A DNA stretch of 64,000 bases. It comes from Chloroflexota bacterium (GTDB lineage: Bacteria; Chloroflexota; Anaerolineae; Anaerolineales; UBA11579). How positions within the stretch are numbered: position 1 is the first letter of the stretch; the number at the start of each line of letters is the position of its first letter. The notes under the pieces were generated by a model that saw only the letters and a list, made by a program, of their open reading frames with translations, made no database searches and was not told the DNA's origin. The translations under genes were made by a program, and so were the position numbers. The stretch covers positions 1 through 64,000 of the forward strand of contig VRUJ01000022.1 in NCBI GenBank assembly GCA_019456165.1, written 5' to 3'. Below are positions 61,516-64,000 of this stretch, piece by piece.

Positions 61516-62808
61516 TGTATAGACTGGACAGATGGGTAACAAACGTTCGGAGACATAGGTAACACTTTTTGTAGCAAAATAGGGTATGTCACAAAAGAAG
61601 CAAGGAGGCTGACATGCCCTGGAAGGAAACAAGTGTGATGTCTGAACGTAGTGAGTTTATCAAGCAAGCAATTCAACCTGGGGTCAATTTCAGCCAACTC
61701 TGCCAGCAATATGCGATTAGTCGCAAGACAGGCTACAAGTGGATGCGGCGGTATCGAATGTATGGTGCTGTAGGTTTGGCAGACCGCTCCCGGAAGCCCA
61801 AGCATATGCCGAGGAAGACACCCGGAGCCGTGGAACAAGCTGTGCTGGAGATACGAGACAAACATCCAGCTTGGGGTGGTCGCAAGATCCAAAGGCGCCT
61901 CAAAAACCTAGGGCATGATGATGTACCCAGCGCCAGCACCATCACAGCCATCCTGCACAGGCATGGTTGCATTGATCCCGAAGAAGCACAAAGCATACCC
62001 CCTTCCAACGTTTTGAGATGGAGCAACCCAATCAATTATGGCAAATGGATTTCAAAGGGTTCTTCCATATTGCCGGGCAACAATGTCACCCGCTCACCAT
62101 TCTAGACGACCACTCTCGCTATCTGTTGGGCTTGAAAGCCTGCCAAAACCAGCAGCGAGAGACGGTAAAAGGGCATTTGACCTCCGTATTCCGACAATAT
62201 GGACTGCCGGATAGTTTCTTGGTAGACAATGGACCTCTTTGGGGACCAGCCCATGCCAAACGTTACTACACCCGGCTCAATGCCTGGCTGTTCCGCTTAG
62301 ACGTCAAGGTAATTCACAGTAGGCCCTATCACCCCCAAACTATGGGGAAAGATGAGCGTCTACACCGCTCACTAAACGCCGAAGTTATCAAGCAGCAGCA
62401 ATTTGATGATTTTTCAGTTTGTCAAAGCGGCTTTGATGATTGGCAGCACATCTACAATTATGAGCGCCCTCATGAGGCATTGGCGATGGATGTACCTGTT
62501 TCCCGGTACCGCCCCAGCCAGCGAGGTTTTCCTGAGCAACTATCCCTAATAACCTACCCGTCGGATGACCAAGTCAGAATGGTATCGAAGGGTGGTCAAA
62601 TATCATTTCGTGATCACGTATTTCGGGTTGGTAAGGCATTCATTGGTTATCCTGTTGCCATTCGCCCAACCCTGACAGATGGCGAATTTGATGTGTATTT
62701 TTGCAAACAGATGATTAGAACAATTTCATTCAGTCAGGTACAATGTTAAAGGATTGGAGTGTAACCCATGTCTCCGAACACCTGTAACCTATGTCTCCAG
62801 TCTATACA
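61516..62808 (+). mobile_element. IS481-family insertion sequence
   Basis: The 1293-base element has imperfect terminal inverted repeats of about 50 bases. Both ends begin TGTATAGACTGG and share CGTTCGGAGACAT further in. It carries one transposase region in the + direction, frameshifted (see the transposase entry). No target-site duplication can be seen (flanks CTAAA and CCCTT). It is inserted into the hairpin spacer of the repeat nest. Confidence 0.88.
61614..62749 (+). pseudogene. IS481-family transposase, disrupted by a frameshift
   Basis: The first part (61614-about 61990, starting MPWKETSVMSERSEFI, with an HTH around QLCQQYAISRKTGYKWM) belongs to IS481 transposases. The DDE catalytic part continues in the -1 frame (KHTPFQRFEMEQPNQLWQMD, then FLVDNGPLWG and GKDERLHRSLNAEV, to 62749). 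The junction is at CACAAAGC near 61990, where one base appears lost from an A run. GGAGG precedes the ATG. Members of this family normally have a single frame, so the enzyme is probably inactive. Programmed frameshifting is the alternative but the site is not a strong slippery heptamer. Confidence 0.8.
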
Positions 62809-62916
62809 CCCTTGAAAGGGGAAAGGCCGGGGATGGGGTTAGCTTCCCACCTCCAATAAGAATCCAGCCCTGATAATCTCAACCTATTGTCGACTATATA
62901 CCTCACAAGCTAATCC

Positions 62917-63078
62917 CTAAAACATCTTAGAATTCAATTCATCAAGCGTCTTCTTAGCCGGGCGCAATTTCTTCTCTATCACACGATTAAGCGGTTTATC
63001 TTCAGGCATGTTGTGCATTTTTGCAAGCGAGCCGCGCCGCGTATCCATTAGAACCGAGCGATATCTGGGCAATCTCGG
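62917..63078 (-). pseudogene. Repeat module, copy 2: longest and best preserved
   Basis: A 53-codon open frame on the minus strand reads RYRSVLMDTRRGSLAKMH, then NMPEDKPLNRVIEKKLRP and AKKTLDELNSKMF. It is the most complete of the four copies and shows what precedes the module. A possible ATG lies at 63048 (43 residues), but no ribosome binding site is visible and the frame overlaps the promoter region of the rightward gene at 63107. It could be a small gene or the 3' end of a truncated one. Confidence 0.5.
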
Positions 63079-63079
63079 T

Positions 63080-63085
63080 TATAAT
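63080..63085 (+). promoter_or_regulatory. -10 box of the 145-residue hypothetical gene
   Basis: TATAAT starts at about 63080, followed by an AAAGGAG ribosome binding site and the ATG at 63107. No convincing -35 is visible. Confidence 0.5.
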
Positions 63086-63106
63086 TATCTTAAAGGAGAA
63101 CCTAAT

Positions 63107-63544
63107 ATGCTTGGTAGAAAGAATTTCACTCAGGAAGAAATTGACAACGGCAAGGCTACCATTAATGAGCAGTTTGCCGTGTACAAAAAACTTTCTGAGG
63201 CCATTGCAAGCGAGAAAACCGACAAGAAGCTCCAATCTAAGCTAGAAGACTTCGAAGGGCTGTTCTTCAACAACATGACTTTAGTGCTTGACCGCTACTA
63301 CGTCCACAGACTGCGAAGTGTGACTGGAAAGGACGGCACCCCACTCAATGAAGTGGAGTTGATTTGTGAGTCCTTGATGAACAACAATGGGATCCTACAA
63401 GGTCAAAACGTAATAAAGTACAAGCCAGATCAATCTGTTGTGAAGCTAAATATTGGCGACAAGATTCGCTTAACGGCAGAAGAGTTCGAACGCCTTTCAG
63501 CGGCATTCTTCGTAGAGTTGGAGAGCAAATACCTTCAGTCCTGA
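63107..63544 (+). CDS. Conserved hypothetical protein, 145 residues
   Basis: Start ATG 63107 is chosen because AAAGGAG lies eight bases upstream and a TATAAT just before it; a frame from 63008 would cross both. The protein is mostly helical (MLGRKNFTQEEIDNGKATIN, LEDFEGLFFNNMTLVLDRYY) with a short beta section (VIKYKPDQSVVKLNIGDKI) before the last helix. It resembles hypothetical proteins I recall from Actinobacteria and Chloroflexota; no function is known. No transmembrane segment or signal peptide. It stands between repeat modules, which suggests it was moved together with them. Confidence 0.75.
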   Translation: MLGRKNFTQEEIDNGKATINEQFAVYKKLSEAIASEKTDKKLQSKLEDFEGLFFNNMTLVLDRYYVHRLRSVTGKDGTPLNEVELICESLMNNNGILQGQNVIKYKPDQSVVKLNIGDKIRLTAEEFERLSAAFFVELESKYLQS

Positions 63545-63578
63545 GCGCATCTACGCCCCTCAGCTCAATCTCTATTCC

Positions 63579-63690
63579 CTAAAACATCTTAGTGTTCAAT
63601 ACATCCAGCCTCTTTTTTAGCTTGGCGCAGCTCCTTCTCAGTCATACGGTTTAATGGCCTATCTTCTAGCGGGTGGTGCATTTTAATTAT
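63579..63690 (-). pseudogene. Repeat module, copy 3: frameshifted
   Basis: On the minus strand the frame reads KMHHPLEDRPLNRMTEKELRQAKK and then loses register at an A run (AAAAAAG). In the shifted frame it continues RLDVLNTKMF and stops. A one-base insertion thus disrupts it. The upstream context resembles copy 2 (KMH before the module). Confidence 0.6.
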
Positions 63691-63712
63691 ATGGGATTAA
63701 CCACGCTGAACC

Positions 63713-63895
63713 GCCCAAACACCAATGACCATTATCAAAATCTTTGTTGAGAAGAGATAAATTCACACTGCGATAAACTCGTCCCATGCGAGGGGTTTGG
63801 GGACAGCGGTGTCCCCATCGGGGGTGGTGGGGGCTGGCCCCCACCAAGAAATCATAATAAAACCCAACAATCTATACCACAATAACCCCTACTCT
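63713..63895. repeat. Spacer repeat with two GC-rich hairpins, copy 2
   Basis: Near-identical to 61296-61500: hairpin GGGGACA-gcgg-TGTCCCC at 63799-63816 and palindrome GGTGGGGGC-TG-GCCCCCACC at 63826-63845. It separates module copies 3 and 4, as copy 1 separated modules 1 and 2 before the IS element entered. Confidence 0.75.
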
Positions 63896-63907
63896 CCCTC
63901 CTCTGAT

Positions 63908-64000
63908 CTAAAACATCTTAGCATTCAATTCATAAAGCGTCTTCTTAGCCGGGCGCAGTTCCTCATCCGTCATGCGGTTGAGCGGCTTATCTTCAGGGAG
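63908..64000 (-). CDS. Partial gene, 3' end only (repeat module, copy 4)
   Basis: The last 30 codons of a minus-strand gene that enters from the right edge: LPEDKPLNRMTDEELRPA, then KKTLYELNAKMF and TAG. Unlike copies 1 and 3 it has no internal stop or frameshift, so it is likely the intact parent or sibling of the decayed copies. The family cannot be named from this tail. Confidence 0.5.
   Translation of the reverse strand, partial: LPEDKPLNRMTDEELRPAKKTLYELNAKMF

Noticed and set aside
61281-61892. Long minus-strand open frame of 203 codons across the spacer and IS end
   Set aside because: It crosses the left IS boundary and both GC-rich palindromes and runs antisense to the transposase start, so it is a composition artefact.
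61985-61995. Programmed -1 frameshift in the transposase
   Set aside because: CACAAAGC is not a good slippery heptamer, and IS481 transposases are normally made from one frame. A one-base deletion is simpler.
1-64000. CRISPR arrays, rRNA genes and riboswitches
   Set aside because: I saw no regularly spaced short repeats, no rRNA-like sequence and no recognisable aptamer core. The only RNA gene I can support is the tRNA.

Overview
The window looks like a chromosomal segment of a Chloroflexota bacterium, probably of the Anaerolineae. The grounds are lineage habits rather than a marker gene: lipoproteins with long Thr/Pro linkers, very GAF-rich signalling proteins with no enzymatic output, a DnaQ-DinG fusion, a BTAD regulator fused to an alpha/beta hydrolase, and moderate GC. 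No rRNA or ribosomal protein is present to confirm the assignment.

Region 1 (about 1-11.3 kb) is a loose collection of small envelope and housekeeping genes: a DnaQ-DinG exonuclease/helicase, two Thr/Pro-linker lipoproteins and a third lipoprotein, a J-domain/pentapeptide protein, a four-repeat GKIY protein, a Ras-like GTPase, several membrane proteins of unknown function, some gene debris and a tRNA-Gly(CCC).

Region 2 (about 11.6-39.3 kb) is the outstanding part. Fourteen co-directional, tightly spaced or overlapping genes form one signalling locus: two stand-alone receiver proteins, eight large GAF proteins without any kinase, cyclase or methyl-acceptor output, a ParA-like ATPase, a small STAS-like protein, one hybrid histidine kinase with two receivers, and a threonine synthase fused to a receiver. 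The eight GAF proteins all end in the same roughly 45-residue helical tail. Seven proteins of the locus carry a tryptophan-marked half-GAF. I infer one sensory complex in which many GAF receptors converge on one kinase, with ParA as positioning factor or switch.

Region 3 (39.3-53.6 kb) holds two EamA transporters, a second three-gene phosphorelay on the minus strand (GAF kinase, REC-GAF kinase, OmpR-type regulator), pyruvate kinase, an FHA protein, a zinc-ribbon membrane protein, a DUF2461 protein and membrane proteins. Several genes show clear promoters or terminators, and three starts in the window look leaderless.

Region 4 (53.7-61.1 kb) is an accessory island: the BTAD-hydrolase regulator, an MFS exporter, a 6PGDH-like oxidoreductase, two SAM methyltransferases and two small barrel-like proteins. 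Four of the genes are preceded by copies of the same intergenic element, which suggests a small regulon.

Region 5 (61.1-64 kb) is a repeat nest. Decayed copies of a short C-terminal coding module and of a hairpin-bearing spacer flank an IS481-family element whose transposase is frameshifted, and a conserved 145-residue hypothetical gene. The last copy of the module is the 3' end of a gene that runs off the window.
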